From Calothrix sp. MO_167.B12 (GTDB lineage: Bacteria; Cyanobacteriota; Cyanobacteriia; Cyanobacteriales; Nostocaceae), in NCBI GenBank assembly GCA_030066045.1, contig JASJCJ010000002.1:1-64000 (forward strand): 64,000 bases of DNA. The letters run 5' to 3'. Both the position numbers and the translations under genes were made by a program. The notes under the pieces are model-generated. The model was not told the origin of the DNA. It saw only the letters and a program-made list of their open reading frames with translations, and ran no database searches. Shown here piece by piece: positions 8,073 to 16,831 of this stretch; position 1 is the first letter of the stretch; each line of letters starts with the position of its first letter.

Positions 8073-9611
8073 ATGTCTTACGTCTCCATTCTCAGAAATA
8101 TACCAGATTTTTTAAGCCAACCAACGGGTATAGCCGCTATAGCTTCCATTGGTATCCATGGAGCCATAGCTTTCATTTTGCCGTTGATGCCTGTAGAATC
8201 GAAACCAAAAGCGATTGCATCATCAAAAGCTGTTGGACTTGTAGAACTGAGTCAGAAAGAACAGCAGCGTTTACCACAAACCTCAGTTGCTCCCAAAGTA
8301 GCACTGCAACCCCAATCACCCCTTCCGAAGTTTAATTCAACCCTGCCCAATCAATCTATATTACCTCCCTTACCACCAAGCTCTTCAACATCTCTGATTC
8401 TGCCTCAACTGCCCAAAACCACATATAAATATCCCACTTCCTCTCTACCTAAAAGGCTGCCTTTAGAAATATATAGAGGCAGCAGATTTAATACTGGTGC
8501 AAGTTCTTATAAACCTTATACTTCTGCATATAGGAATAATTCCACCTATCGCAGGAATTTTAAGACTTCCCGTTCCCGAAATAGAACTATAAATTATGGT
8601 AACCGTAGCAAATTGCAGGCAGTCGATCCCGCATCAACCATTGCTGGCATGAATGGCAATCGGAATTATGGTACCAGCCAATCCAACAATACAGTTAAAA
8701 ACAAAGTTCCCAATCGGCAGCTAGTTGCTCCTGTCAAATCAGCATTTCAGCCTGAGGGAGAATATACTATTGCGGCCAAAGGTGGTTTCCAAGAATTTAA
8801 GCCAAAATCACCAACTAATGCTACCCCATCTCCATCTTCCAGTAAAGCGATCGCAGCACTGAACTCTTATACAAACTTAAGGGAAGAAATTCAACAAACA
8901 TACCCAGGGATTGAACAAAAACGTGTCATTCGTCAAGTCATTCCCACAGACAAAACAGCTTTGCAAGGGGATGTCACGGGGATGTTAGTTGTAGATTCTG
9001 AGGGTAAGGTAGTAGATGCACGTTTCCCATCGGATAAGTCCATTTCTCCGGCACAGAAAGTAGCCATTAGAAAGTATTTTCTCAAAAATCCACCACCAGC
9101 TGGTAAGAATATTTCCTATTACCCATTTAGTTTGAGCTTGCGGAATAGTTCTAATGTGGCTGTTGATAACAAAATACAACCTGGTGCAACTTCCACTAAG
9201 CAATCATTAGAGCAAAGGTTAAGAAGAGCTAAAAATCAGCAAGCCACTGCTCCCAGTCAGCCGGTGAAGATTAAAACTCCCCCACAAGTATCTCCACCAT
9301 CAAACAGCAGCAAAAATCAACAAGCAACTTCTTCTAATCAGCCGGTAAAGATTAAAACTCCCCCACAAGTATCTCCACCATCAAACAGCAGCAAAAATCA
9401 ACAAGCAACTTCTTCTAATCAGCCGGTGAAGATTAAAACTCCCTCACAAGTATCTCCACCATCAAACAGCAGCAAAAATCAACAAGCAACTTCTTCTAAT
9501 CAGCCGGTGAAGATTAAAACTCCCCCACAAGTATCTCCATCATCAAACAGTAGTAAAAAACTCCTTAACACATTACGTAAAGTAAGGGAAAACAGACAAA
9601 ATCAAGATTGA
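8073..9611 (+). CDS. TonB-like protein with C-terminal 27-aa repeats
   Basis: 512-aa protein with one N-terminal membrane segment (about residues 18-40, GIAAIASIGIHGAIAFILPLM), then a long Pro/Ser/Asn-rich periplasmic linker, then a folded region at about 265-365 (QGDVTGMLVVDSEGKVVDARF ... PAGKNISYYPFSLSLR) resembling a TonB C-terminal domain. This suggests an energy transducer that contacts outer-membrane receptors. The tail holds four near-perfect copies of a 27-aa unit (KNQQATSSNQPVKIKTPPQ...). No exbB/exbD or TonB-dependent receptor gene lies nearby. The TonB relation is inferred from architecture and not from strong motifs. A perfect hairpin terminator follows. Confidence 0.7.
   Translation: MSYVSILRNIPDFLSQPTGIAAIASIGIHGAIAFILPLMPVESKPKAIASSKAVGLVELSQKEQQRLPQTSVAPKVALQPQSPLPKFNSTLPNQSILPPLPPSSSTSLILPQLPKTTYKYPTSSLPKRLPLEIYRGSRFNTGASSYKPYTSAYRNNSTYRRNFKTSRSRNRTINYGNRSKLQAVDPASTIAGMNGNRNYGTSQSNNTVKNKVPNRQLVAPVKSAFQPEGEYTIAAKGGFQEFKPKSPTNATPSPSSSKAIAALNSYTNLREEIQQTYPGIEQKRVIRQVIPTDKTALQGDVTGMLVVDSEGKVVDARFPSDKSISPAQKVAIRKYFLKNPPPAGKNISYYPFSLSLRNSSNVAVDNKIQPGATSTKQSLEQRLRRAKNQQATAPSQPVKIKTPPQVSPPSNSSKNQQATSSNQPVKIKTPPQVSPPSNSSKNQQATSSNQPVKIKTPSQVSPPSNSSKNQQATSSNQPVKIKTPPQVSPSSNSSKKLLNTLRKVRENRQNQD
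9231..9554 (+). repeat. Coding 81-bp tandem repeat, 4 copies
   Basis: Four consecutive in-frame 81-bp units encode 27-aa repeats. Copies 2-4 differ by only a few bases, which implies recent expansion or homogenisation. Confidence 0.95.
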
Positions 9612-9627
9612 TATCCTCTCTTTGTTT

Positions 9628-9664
9628 AGAATCCCGACTTCTTAAAGAAGTCGGGATTCTTTTA
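9628..9664 (+). terminator. Strong intrinsic terminator
   Basis: A GAATCCCGACTTCTT arm is followed by its complement AAGAAGTCGGGATTC, then TTTT. The stem is about 15 bp with a minimal loop, placed 16 bp after the TonB-like stop codon. Confidence 0.85.
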
Positions 9665-9714
9665 CCTAGACTGATGAACAAAGAAGTCGGGGATGTTTTA
9701 TAGTGATACGCGCA

Positions 9715-9759
9715 AGTAATAAGTAATAAGTAATAAGTAATAAGTAATAAGTAATAAGT
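9715..9759. repeat. Heptanucleotide tandem repeat (AATAAGT)
   Basis: About six perfect copies of a 7-bp unit in the intergenic region between the TonB-like and RodZ-like genes. Confidence 0.92.
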
Positions 9760-9988
9760 TTACTGTTCACAGGTTTTCAGTATTCAAAAATATCCGCGCC
9801 CTCATTAAGTAGTGCTATACCTAACCTGGAATTGATAACAAAAAGAATGCTAAACTTTCATTTTGGAGCGAATGTTGAAGAAGCATTTAGGAATTAGGAA
9901 TTTAGAATTCAGAACGCAGAAAAAATTTAATTCTACATTTTTAATGCTACACTTTTAATTCTCAATTCTAAATTCTCAATTTTAAATT

Positions 9989-11155
9989 CTAAAGTGCTTC
10001 TGGTGGTGCAATATCAATTCCCACATTCACACTTCCATTACTCGATTGTATCCCTGGTTTAGCATTTGCTTCTCGATGTCGAAATGAGTCAGAAAAAGAT
10101 TGGGTGGATGGTTTAACGCTATCGCTAAATACCTTATTTTCAGTGGCTGACTGTCCGGACATCAAGGATAAACCACCAACAGCACCCGCAACTAAAGCTG
10201 TGTAACCCATATATAAATGTACGGGACTAAGTTCTAATCTCAATTGTCTGGATGTGGATGGTATGGATTTTTGGGGTTGATAAGTTGATGGTAAAACGAA
10301 TTCAGTCTTTTCATGAGCATTGTTTGGTAAGGATGCAGCCAGACTATCACCATCGAGTCCTAAAGTATTTCCCATTGTCCGAATAAAACCACGGACAAAG
10401 ACATCATCTGGCAATGATTTTATATAACCCTTCTCTATAGATTCCATATGATACATGGGTATATGAGTATAAACCCCTAGTTGGCTCAGTGAAAGACCTT
10501 GAGATTCCCTTGCTTGTCGGAGTTGTTGTCCGATTTGATTTAATTTTTCTAAGCGTTGTTGAGATGCTATTTGTTGTAATTCTGCTGGGGAAGGTTTTTT
10601 ATGCCATTTAAATAAATTTCGTTTTGTTTTGGGTGTTGCATCCTGATGGGAAATACTTTCAGGGGAATTGGTTTTTGCTGGAAGTTCTAATGATGAATTT
10701 TGTACCTTTTGATTGTCACTAGAAACCTGAGAATATAACTTTACCGATGTTACTGTTTCATTTAATTCCCCATCCCCATTAGAGTTATTATCAGTAATTG
10801 CGTTAGTTTCTACATCGGGCTTACTATCATTTACTTGTTGAGAATGAAGAGCAAATTGTCTAAATGCTAAACCAATAGCTTCCCTACTGACAACTTTAAA
10901 GAAAACTTGAGCTAGTTCGGAAGATTCACCGAGTAACTTTTGTAAACTAGCTAAAGCCCGACGATATGATTTGCTACGATGCAGTTCCGCTTCAATTTCT
11001 CCTAATAGTGAGCGTAATTCATCTTTAGAAACTTCAATAGTAGAATTGCCAGGAATAGAGAATGAGTATGTAGATGTCATAGTTATTTCGGGTTCAGGGT
11101 ATAAGACAACAGGTATTTTTTTATCTGTGTAATTTCTTCGAGGAGTAGCTAACAT
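9989..11155 (-). CDS. RodZ-like HTH membrane protein
   Basis: 388-aa protein. Residues 40-100 are helical (VSKDELRSLLGEIEAEL...). A low-complexity linker follows, then an HTH_25/Xre-type domain at 205-270 (LGQ..LRQARESQGLSLSQLGVYTHIP ... SLPDDVFVRGFIRTMGNTLGL), the fold found in the cell-shape protein RodZ. One membrane segment lies at 314-334 (YMGYTALVAGAVGGLSLM) with a short tail. It may act in cell morphology or in membrane-linked regulation. The first Met supported by content may be MTSTYSF (11080); the 25 residues upstream look non-native. A second RodZ-like gene lies 1.7 kb away on the other strand. Confidence 0.75.
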   Translation of the reverse strand: MLATPRRNYTDKKIPVVLYPEPEITMTSTYSFSIPGNSTIEVSKDELRSLLGEIEAELHRSKSYRRALASLQKLLGESSELAQVFFKVVSREAIGLAFRQFALHSQQVNDSKPDVETNAITDNNSNGDGELNETVTSVKLYSQVSSDNQKVQNSSLELPAKTNSPESISHQDATPKTKRNLFKWHKKPSPAELQQIASQQRLEKLNQIGQQLRQARESQGLSLSQLGVYTHIPMYHMESIEKGYIKSLPDDVFVRGFIRTMGNTLGLDGDSLAASLPNNAHEKTEFVLPSTYQPQKSIPSTSRQLRLELSPVHLYMGYTALVAGAVGGLSLMSGQSATENKVFSDSVKPSTQSFSDSFRHREANAKPGIQSSNGSVNVGIDIAPPEAL

Positions 11156-11333
11156 TTCCGGATAGTTAAGTATCGAATTTACATTTATTTGAATATAAAT
11201 TTTTACTTTGAAACTTAATCAGAATAATTCCTAAGTTATCTATACTCTATATAAGAGAATAATGACGGTATTTTTGACCAGCAAAATCTGACCGGCATCA
11301 CAGTCGATCTATACTCTAAACGAATTAATTATT

Positions 11334-11477
11334 GTAGGTTGAGTTGAGATACGTAGACCCGAAGGGGCTTCTTGTAAGCGAAGCTTACGAGAAGAGTAGA
11401 GTAACCCAACAAAAACTCAATGGCTGTTGGGTTTGGTTTCGTACCACTTCGTGGAAGCAAGCTACAACTCAACCTAC
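11334..11477. repeat. GTAGGTTGAGTT palindromic repeat, copy b
   Basis: Begins GTAGGTTGAGTTGAG and ends CAACTCAACCTAC, with inner AACCCAACA and TGTTGGGTTTG. It also holds the GCGAAGCTTACGAGAAGAGTAGAG segment seen again near 36.98 kb. The 71-aa minus ORF over it is an artefact. Confidence 0.75.
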
Positions 11478-11740
11478 GAAAAATTAAGTTTTTAGCCGTT
11501 GGGACTATAATATTAATTAATATGTATAAATAAATATCAAACAACAGCTAATTAAGTTAATTTATGACATATTCACTATAGATATCTATTGTTTTTATAT
11601 CTATACATACTAATTATTTCTCAGAACTAAACAGTAATCAGTATCAAGCACCTCGATTTATCGATGGAGAAACTGTTAGCGCAGCTCCTCCGTTAGCGCA
11701 GCTCTCCCGGAGGGAGCAGGAGGCTAACTGTTTTTTAGCA
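11478..11740. other. Intergenic region downstream of the BEM46-like hydrolase
   Basis: Contains a GTTAGCGCAGCTCCTCCG / GTTAGCGCAGCTCTCCCGGAGGGAGC inverted-repeat patch at about 11677-11720 next to the hydrolase stop, possibly acting as a terminator. No gene seen. Confidence 0.5.
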
Positions 11741-12637
11741 TTAGCCTAATTGGGAAGGAGAGAGTTGTTGTAAAAAAGACCTCACTGTTTGTATATATTG
11801 AGAAGGTGCAATTTCAGCCACATTATTATGTTCTGCTCCTGGGACTAGGAGTAATTGTTTTGACTTAGGAGTGGCATTATATAACTGTTGACTCATGAAA
11901 GAGGGTATGGTTGCATCAGCAGTACCATGAATAAATAAAACTGGTACTTGCAACCTGGTAACTTTTTTAATTGATTCAAATCGCTGGGTTAAAATTAGTT
12001 GGACGGGAAAAATACCAAAACTGTTCCGATGAGTGATGACTTCTCTAATGGAGGTAAAGGAAGATTCCACAATTAACCCAGCAGAGTTAGGATGTTTGAC
12101 TGCTAAATCAATCGCAATAGCACCCCCTAGAGAGTGACCGTAAATTACAATTTGATTAGGTGCAATGCCCTGTTGCTGAACTAAGTAGTTCCAAGCTACC
12201 CCAGCATCTTCATACACCTGTACTTCATGGGGAAATGAACCTTGACTACGGCCATAGCCTCGATAGTCAATTAGTAATACAGAAAACCCCAGTTGATAGA
12301 AACGATGAGCATGACCAAGATTAGCAGCTATGTTGAGAGCATTACCATGTAGATACAATAAAACCTTGGCTTGTGGTTCTTTTGCTGGCATCCACCACCC
12401 GTGTATATGCTCAAATTTATTTTTACCTACTTTTATTGGTAGCCAAACATCTTCATAATGGATACAAAGAGACTTGGGGGTAGTTTCAATATTTTTAGAT
12501 GGGGAAAAAAGAAACCTAGGTTGGTAAAAAAAAATAAATATACACACAGCACAATAAGAGATCGCTGCTGCTACACTTAGTCCCATCAATATTTTTAAAG
12601 GGAATTGTATCGAAAGTTGCAGTGTTCTTTCCTCCAT
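11741..12637 (-). CDS. Alpha/beta hydrolase, BEM46/ABHD-like, membrane-anchored
   Basis: 298-aa serine hydrolase with an N-terminal membrane anchor (residues 12-36). Core motifs are YLHGNALN (oxyanion region), DYRGYGRSQG, the nucleophile IYGHSLGGAIA, the acid in FIHGTADATIP and the base His in VPGAEHNNV. This order and spacing match the BEM46/ABHD13-like group, whose members act on lipid or protein thioesters; the substrate here is unknown. The ATG at 12637 is followed by GGAGG and is the only good start. It stands alone, divergent from the RodZ-like gene downstream. Confidence 0.85.
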   Translation of the reverse strand: MEERTLQLSIQFPLKILMGLSVAAAISYCAVCIFIFFYQPRFLFSPSKNIETTPKSLCIHYEDVWLPIKVGKNKFEHIHGWWMPAKEPQAKVLLYLHGNALNIAANLGHAHRFYQLGFSVLLIDYRGYGRSQGSFPHEVQVYEDAGVAWNYLVQQQGIAPNQIVIYGHSLGGAIAIDLAVKHPNSAGLIVESSFTSIREVITHRNSFGIFPVQLILTQRFESIKKVTRLQVPVLFIHGTADATIPSFMSQQLYNATPKSKQLLLVPGAEHNNVAEIAPSQYIQTVRSFLQQLSPSQLG

Positions 12638-12824
12638 AAAAGTATTTTAAAATACAAATATTATCTCGTGAATTGACGATTTTTTTAGGTCTTAAACTAC
12701 TAATTGTTGATTATCAGTAAACCTTTGAGAGAAAAACTAATAAGTCATAAATAATACATATATATCAATACATAGTCTCAGTCAATCAAAAAAAACAAAC
12801 TTTATTTATGTGTAGGAGAAAACC

Positions 12825-13721
12825 GTGAAGGTGTTGCATGAAGCTCAACACGAGCAGTTAAAAGAAATAGTAGATAGTTTAATCCAAGCCAGAAAGGAGC
12901 AATCCTTAAGCATGGAAGAAATAGCAATGAAGACCCTGATTCGACCAGCACTATTACAAGCTTTAGAGGAGGGAAGATTTGAAGATTTGCCAGAACCTAT
13001 TTTTGTTCAGGGGTTTATTCTCCGTTACGGAGATGCTTTAGGATTAGATGGTAGTTCTTTAGCGGAAAAATTTATCGCTATTTCCAATCCACCTGAATCG
13101 GAAGAGGTGGCTCCTGAGGTAGAACAAAAAACTGATATATACATACCTATTTTTGTCCCATATTTAGTGCTAGTAGTTTTTGCTAGCTTAATATTATTTT
13201 ATATACTGAATACCAGTAGAAAGGTTGAGACTGTTAGTCAGAGTACGAGTTCTCAACAGACGAGCAAAGTTAAGACAAAGGCACCAAAGCCAGTTACCTC
13301 TCCCTCAGTATCTACTCCATCTGTTACACCATCCCCCACTCCAATAGCAACAGCTTCCCCCACTCCATCTGTTACACCATCTCCCACTCCAATAGCAACA
13401 GCTTCCCCCACTCCATCTGTTACACCATCTCCCACTCCATCTGTGACTCCATCCTCTGCTCCCAAACAACTGGAAGTAAAGTTAGAACTTCAAGGAGAAT
13501 CTTGGGTGAGAGTCACAGTAGATGGGAAAAAAGTCTTTGAGGGTATCCTCAAAAAAGGAGAGGAAAAAACTTGGAAAGCAAACAAAAGCTTGCGTATCCG
13601 TTCTGGTAACGCAGGTGCTGTGCTGATTTCTACCAACAAACAAGAAGCAAAAGCTTTAGGAAAAGAGGGAGCAGTCGAAGAGGTGGTGTTGACACCTGAG
13701 AGTGAGGGAGTGAGGGAGTGA
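12825..13721 (+). CDS. RodZ-like HTH protein with DUF4115-type tail
   Basis: 298-aa protein with the RodZ plan. The HTH is at residues 10-90 (LIQARKEQSLSMEEIAMKTLIRPALLQALEEGRFEDLP ... FVQGFILRYGDALGLDG), a membrane helix lies at 105-127, then a Thr/Pro/Ser linker built of 16-aa repeats (TPSVTPSPTPIATASP), and a periplasmic domain follows (residues 218-290, LEVKLELQGESWVRVTVDGKKVFEG) matching DUF4115. RodZ links MreB to the cell wall machinery. The start is GTG at 12825, set by TGTAGGAGAAAACC. The last residues (ESEGVRE) come from an intergenic-type GTGAGGGA repeat, so the C terminus has been extended by repeat DNA. Confidence 0.85.
   Translation: MKVLHEAQHEQLKEIVDSLIQARKEQSLSMEEIAMKTLIRPALLQALEEGRFEDLPEPIFVQGFILRYGDALGLDGSSLAEKFIAISNPPESEEVAPEVEQKTDIYIPIFVPYLVLVVFASLILFYILNTSRKVETVSQSTSSQQTSKVKTKAPKPVTSPSVSTPSVTPSPTPIATASPTPSVTPSPTPIATASPTPSVTPSPTPSVTPSSAPKQLEVKLELQGESWVRVTVDGKKVFEGILKKGEEKTWKANKSLRIRSGNAGAVLISTNKQEAKALGKEGAVEEVVLTPESEGVRE
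13316..13452 (+). repeat. Coding 48-bp repeats in RodZ-like linker
   Basis: Roughly two and a half units of a 48-bp repeat (16 aa, TPSVTPSPTPIATASP), nearly identical at DNA level, form the periplasmic linker. Confidence 0.85.
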
Positions 13722-13723
13722 TG

Positions 13724-13756
13724 AGTTCGGAGTTCGGAGTTCGGAGTTCGGAGTTA
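13724..13756. repeat. Heptanucleotide tandem repeat (GTTCGGA)
   Basis: Four to five copies of GAGTTCG directly after the stop codon of the RodZ-like gene. Confidence 0.9.
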
Positions 13757-13779
13757 GTAGGGGTGCTGTGGCTTGTGTC

Positions 13780-13950
13780 CTAGGGCGTGTTTTCAAAGTC
13801 GCCCACACCCTGGAAGGGTGCGGCTATACGTACAAAGTCCGCCTGCGCGGACTAGGTCAAATCAAGGTTTTGAGCCTGCTCCCGGCAAGCTTTGATTGTG
13901 TAGCCCCAGGCTAAGAGGTGAGGGTTTAGGGGTTTGAAAACACGCCCTAG
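13780..13950. mobile_element. MITE-like element 1, TIR CTAGGGCGTGTTTTCAAA
   Basis: 171-bp element bounded by CTAGGGCGTGTTTTCAAA and its exact complement TTTGAAAACACGCCCTAG. The interior includes the CACCCTGGAAGGGTGCGGCTATACG repeat also seen at 2.37 kb. The TA at each edge fits a TA target duplication. No ORF. Two more elements with the same ends lie at 36.9 and 45.0 kb. Confidence 0.85.
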
Positions 13951-14011
13951 AGGAGTTAGGAGTGGGTAGGGGAAATCAATTTTATTATTAATGGTGTGTT
14001 TGGTGATATAG

Positions 14012-15283
14012 TTACAATCCCCGATCGCGTTCTAAATCACTGACTACTTTTTCCATATACCATGATTCTGCCATGCCGGGATAGTCATATTTTGCCTGTT
14101 CTATCAAACGTTCGGCAATTTCCCAATATCCTCCCACTAACCGTAAGAGACGCTGGCGCAACTGTTTCGAGTTGACTTTTTTCCTAGGTGAATGAGATGT
14201 GTTGATTTTCTGCAAACTATCTATAACCAGCTGATAATTATCCCAGTCTTCCTGCTCGCAAAATATACTGGCTGCCTTTTGATAATCAGCAAAGGCTAGT
14301 TCCATTTCTTCCAAACAAGTGTAAGCAATGCCGCGATTGTAGTAAGCTTGGGCATCATCAGGTTTTTTTTCCAATGCTCGATCATAGTCCTCAATTGCCT
14401 GGAGATGATCCCCCATTACTCGATAAGCATTTCCCCTGGCAGTATATGTCAACACATCCTCTGGTTGCATTTGTAAAGCTTTGTTAAAATCTGCCATTGC
14501 TCCTTGACGATCCCCGAAGTGGGAACGGGCTTTACCTCGGTTGCGGTAAACGATGGCATCTTGGAAATTCAGTCGTAACGATTGGTTAAAATCTGCGATC
14601 GCTTGTTGATATTTACCCATTTTACAATACACAACCCCCCGACAGCAGTAAGCTTTGGCATCTTGGGGATCGGCTTGTAACACCCAGTTCAAATCTTCCA
14701 TTGCTTGTCTGGTGTCTCCGTGTTCGGCTTTTTCTAGTAATTGGGTAAAGTAATCTTTTTCCGACAATATGGGAGTTGGTTTGGCCGCTTGTGATTCCAC
14801 AACAGCAGTTTTTGCCTTCGGTTGTAGCTGTTGCAAACTTGATAAACAACGGCGACAATTTTCCTTATCTTTTTGTGCTAAATATAACTCGGCTGCTTGT
14901 TTAAAGTTAGCGATCGCATCATGAGTATTACCTTGTTTCCGACGTATGGTTGCCCGCAAATTATAAGCGGCTGCATAATTGCGATTCAGGGCAATTGACC
15001 GCTCCACATCTGCAAGTGCCCCTGGTAAATTTTTCAATACCACCCTTGCCAATGCCCGTCCATAATAGGCTTCCGTATACTGAGGATTTAGTTCGATTGC
15101 TTTTGTATAATCAGAAACTGCTTGATGGATAGCTCCCGTATCAAAGTAAGCCAAGCCCCGCCGATAGTATGGTTCATCCCAGTAAGGGTTTGTCTGTAAA
15201 ACTTGATTAAATGCCTCAATTGCTCCAACAAAGTCCTTTTGCTGTGCTTTTTCTAAACCTTGGCTGTAAACATCTTCATTCAT
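14012..15283 (-). CDS. TPR-repeat protein
   Basis: 423-aa soluble protein made of tetratricopeptide repeats: about five near residues 1-140 (YSQGLEKAQQKDFVGAIEAF, PYYRRGLAYFDTGAIHQAVSDY, ...) and about five more at 175-340, separated by a short linker with a KTAVVESQAAKP segment. Canonical W/L-G-Y-A-F-A-P spacing is visible (AYNLRATIRRKQGNTHDAIANFKQA). TPRs mediate protein-protein contacts; the partner is unknown. The C-terminal 60 residues are helical and basic, then acidic. No signal peptide. No operon partner. Confidence 0.9.
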   Translation of the reverse strand: MNEDVYSQGLEKAQQKDFVGAIEAFNQVLQTNPYWDEPYYRRGLAYFDTGAIHQAVSDYTKAIELNPQYTEAYYGRALARVVLKNLPGALADVERSIALNRNYAAAYNLRATIRRKQGNTHDAIANFKQAAELYLAQKDKENCRRCLSSLQQLQPKAKTAVVESQAAKPTPILSEKDYFTQLLEKAEHGDTRQAMEDLNWVLQADPQDAKAYCCRGVVYCKMGKYQQAIADFNQSLRLNFQDAIVYRNRGKARSHFGDRQGAMADFNKALQMQPEDVLTYTARGNAYRVMGDHLQAIEDYDRALEKKPDDAQAYYNRGIAYTCLEEMELAFADYQKAASIFCEQEDWDNYQLVIDSLQKINTSHSPRKKVNSKQLRQRLLRLVGGYWEIAERLIEQAKYDYPGMAESWYMEKVVSDLERDRGL

Positions 15284-15390
15284 AATATTGTTCTACATCG
15301 TTCATTTATTTGGTTATTCCCTTTCATTAATGTATTCGGGACTATCATCAGGTGACAAAACGTGAACACTTCACCAGTAACCGTCATTCA

Positions 15391-15420
15391 ATTTTGGATT
15401 TTGGATTTTAGATTTTGGAT
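15391..15420. repeat. Heptanucleotide tandem repeat (TTTTGGA)
   Basis: About four copies of ATTTTGG/ATTTTAG between the TPR gene and the pyrC homologue, the complement of the type seen before glpK. Confidence 0.88.
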
Positions 15421-15488
15421 TGACCCCATATCTAAAGCCAGGAGCTTGTATCCAGTTTATTTTTCTATCAACTGTCAACTGTCAACCG

Positions 15489-16766
15489 TCAACCTTTAAA
15501 ACACCAAGTTTTCAGGACTTTACCCATCAATTGCTTTTCTAACCAAGGTGTATTACTTGACAGTGTATGTAAATTTTTCCCTTCTACATTCCAAGTTTGT
15601 TGGGGATTAAATAGAGTCATTTCGGCTTTTTCCCCAGGAGCAATGGTACTGGGTATTTGTTGCAAACACTGGGCTGGATGACTACTCAAAGCACCCCATA
15701 ATTCTAGTGCTGTAAATTCCCCTGTTTCTACTAAATGCTGCCACAGTAGGGGTAATGCTAATTCTAAACCAATTGCCCCTGGAGGTGCTTCGGCAAAGGA
15801 GACAGTCTTTTCTTCGTAGGTGTAGGGACTATGATCGATCGCGATCGCATCTATAATCCCATTTTTTACCGCCTTTCTCAAGGCCTCCATATCCTGGGGA
15901 TTGCCTAAAGGTGGTTCCAAGTGCAGACTGGAATCGTAACTTTGCACCGCAGTTGTATCCAGTAATAGGTGCATCCAGGTAGTGCTGGCGGTGATGGGTA
16001 AGCCTTGCTCCTTTGCAGTTAATATTAATTTTACACTTCTTTCAGTAGAAACACGCATGATGTGTACGGGGGTTTTCGTGGCGGCAACTAATTCAATTAA
16101 ATTAGCGATCGCAGTGGTTTCAGAATAGGCTGGATTGCCTGGTAAACCTAGACGGATGGAGTCATAACCTTCTCGCATAATCCCGTTGCTAGCAAGCTGG
16201 CGATCGCAGCACCAAAACGCCACTGGTTTATTTAAGGGTTGTAAATATTCTAACAATCGCCGTACCATAGTTAAATTTTTCCACGGCTGGCTATCTGTAA
16301 AACCAACTACCCCCGCAGTAGCTAAATCGACCAACTCCGCCATGCTTTCACCAGCAATTGCTTGGGAAACAGCACCCCAGATGTAGAGGAGAGGGAGGGG
16401 ATGGGAGTTGTTTGTATCTGCCTTGCTCTTTTGTAACTGTGCTACCACAGCAGGGTTATCTATTGGGGGAGAAGTATCGGGTAAAATAGTAATTCGAGTA
16501 AAACCGCCACTAGTAGCGGCTTTGTATAGGGATGAGAGGGTTTCCCGTTCTTCAAATCCTGGTTCTCCAGAGTGGCTATATAAATCTACTAAACCCGTTC
16601 CCAGAATTAATCCCTGACAGTCCCGGATTTGAGTATTATCTGGGATATCAGAAATGCCATTGGCAATTGACTGAATGTAATTATCAACAATTAAAACATC
16701 TACAATACTGTCAGTTGTGGATACAGGGTCAATTAACCTTACCTGTTGTAGTAATTCGGGAACCAT
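15489..16766 (-). CDS. pyrC: Dihydroorotase-like protein lacking metal ligands
   Basis: Amidohydrolase of the class I dihydroorotase family, about 425 aa from the ATG at 16766 (MVPELLQQVRL); the longer ORF start adds a non-homologous leader. The overall family pattern is clear (GLVDLYSHSGEPGFEERET, GIMREGYDSIRLGLPGNP, DHSPYTYEEK, GLELALPLL). However, the usual zinc ligands are mostly absent: HxH is YSH, HVST is RVST, PHHL is WMHL and DHAPH is DHSPY, while the REP arginine is Gly. Family knowledge: inactive DHOase homologues (pyrC-prime of Pseudomonas) support aspartate transcarbamoylase structurally. A structural role in pyrimidine synthesis, or a different reaction, is likely; I would not assume dihydroorotase activity. 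Confidence 0.82.
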   Translation of the reverse strand: MVPELLQQVRLIDPVSTTDSIVDVLIVDNYIQSIANGISDIPDNTQIRDCQGLILGTGLVDLYSHSGEPGFEERETLSSLYKAATSGGFTRITILPDTSPPIDNPAVVAQLQKSKADTNNSHPLPLLYIWGAVSQAIAGESMAELVDLATAGVVGFTDSQPWKNLTMVRRLLEYLQPLNKPVAFWCCDRQLASNGIMREGYDSIRLGLPGNPAYSETTAIANLIELVAATKTPVHIMRVSTERSVKLILTAKEQGLPITASTTWMHLLLDTTAVQSYDSSLHLEPPLGNPQDMEALRKAVKNGIIDAIAIDHSPYTYEEKTVSFAEAPPGAIGLELALPLLWQHLVETGEFTALELWGALSSHPAQCLQQIPSTIAPGEKAEMTLFNPQQTWNVEGKNLHTLSSNTPWLEKQLMGKVLKTWCFKG

Positions 16767-16831
16767 AGCTTTGAATGAGATTATGAGTTTTGAGTTAAAA
16801 TGTACCACTCATCAAAAGAATGGGCTTGAAA

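Noticed and set aside
9715-9759. Possible CRISPR-like array
   Set aside because: Period 7 without spacers; a simple heptanucleotide repeat. The same holds for the arrays at 2691, 4801, 4899, 13724, 17811 and 22401.
11329-11544. 71-aa minus-strand ORF
   Set aside because: It lies almost wholly in the GTAGGTTGAGTT palindromic repeat.
13253-13465. Gly/Val-rich minus ORF opposite the RodZ-like linker
   Set aside because: Mirror translation of the 48-bp coding repeat in the true gene.
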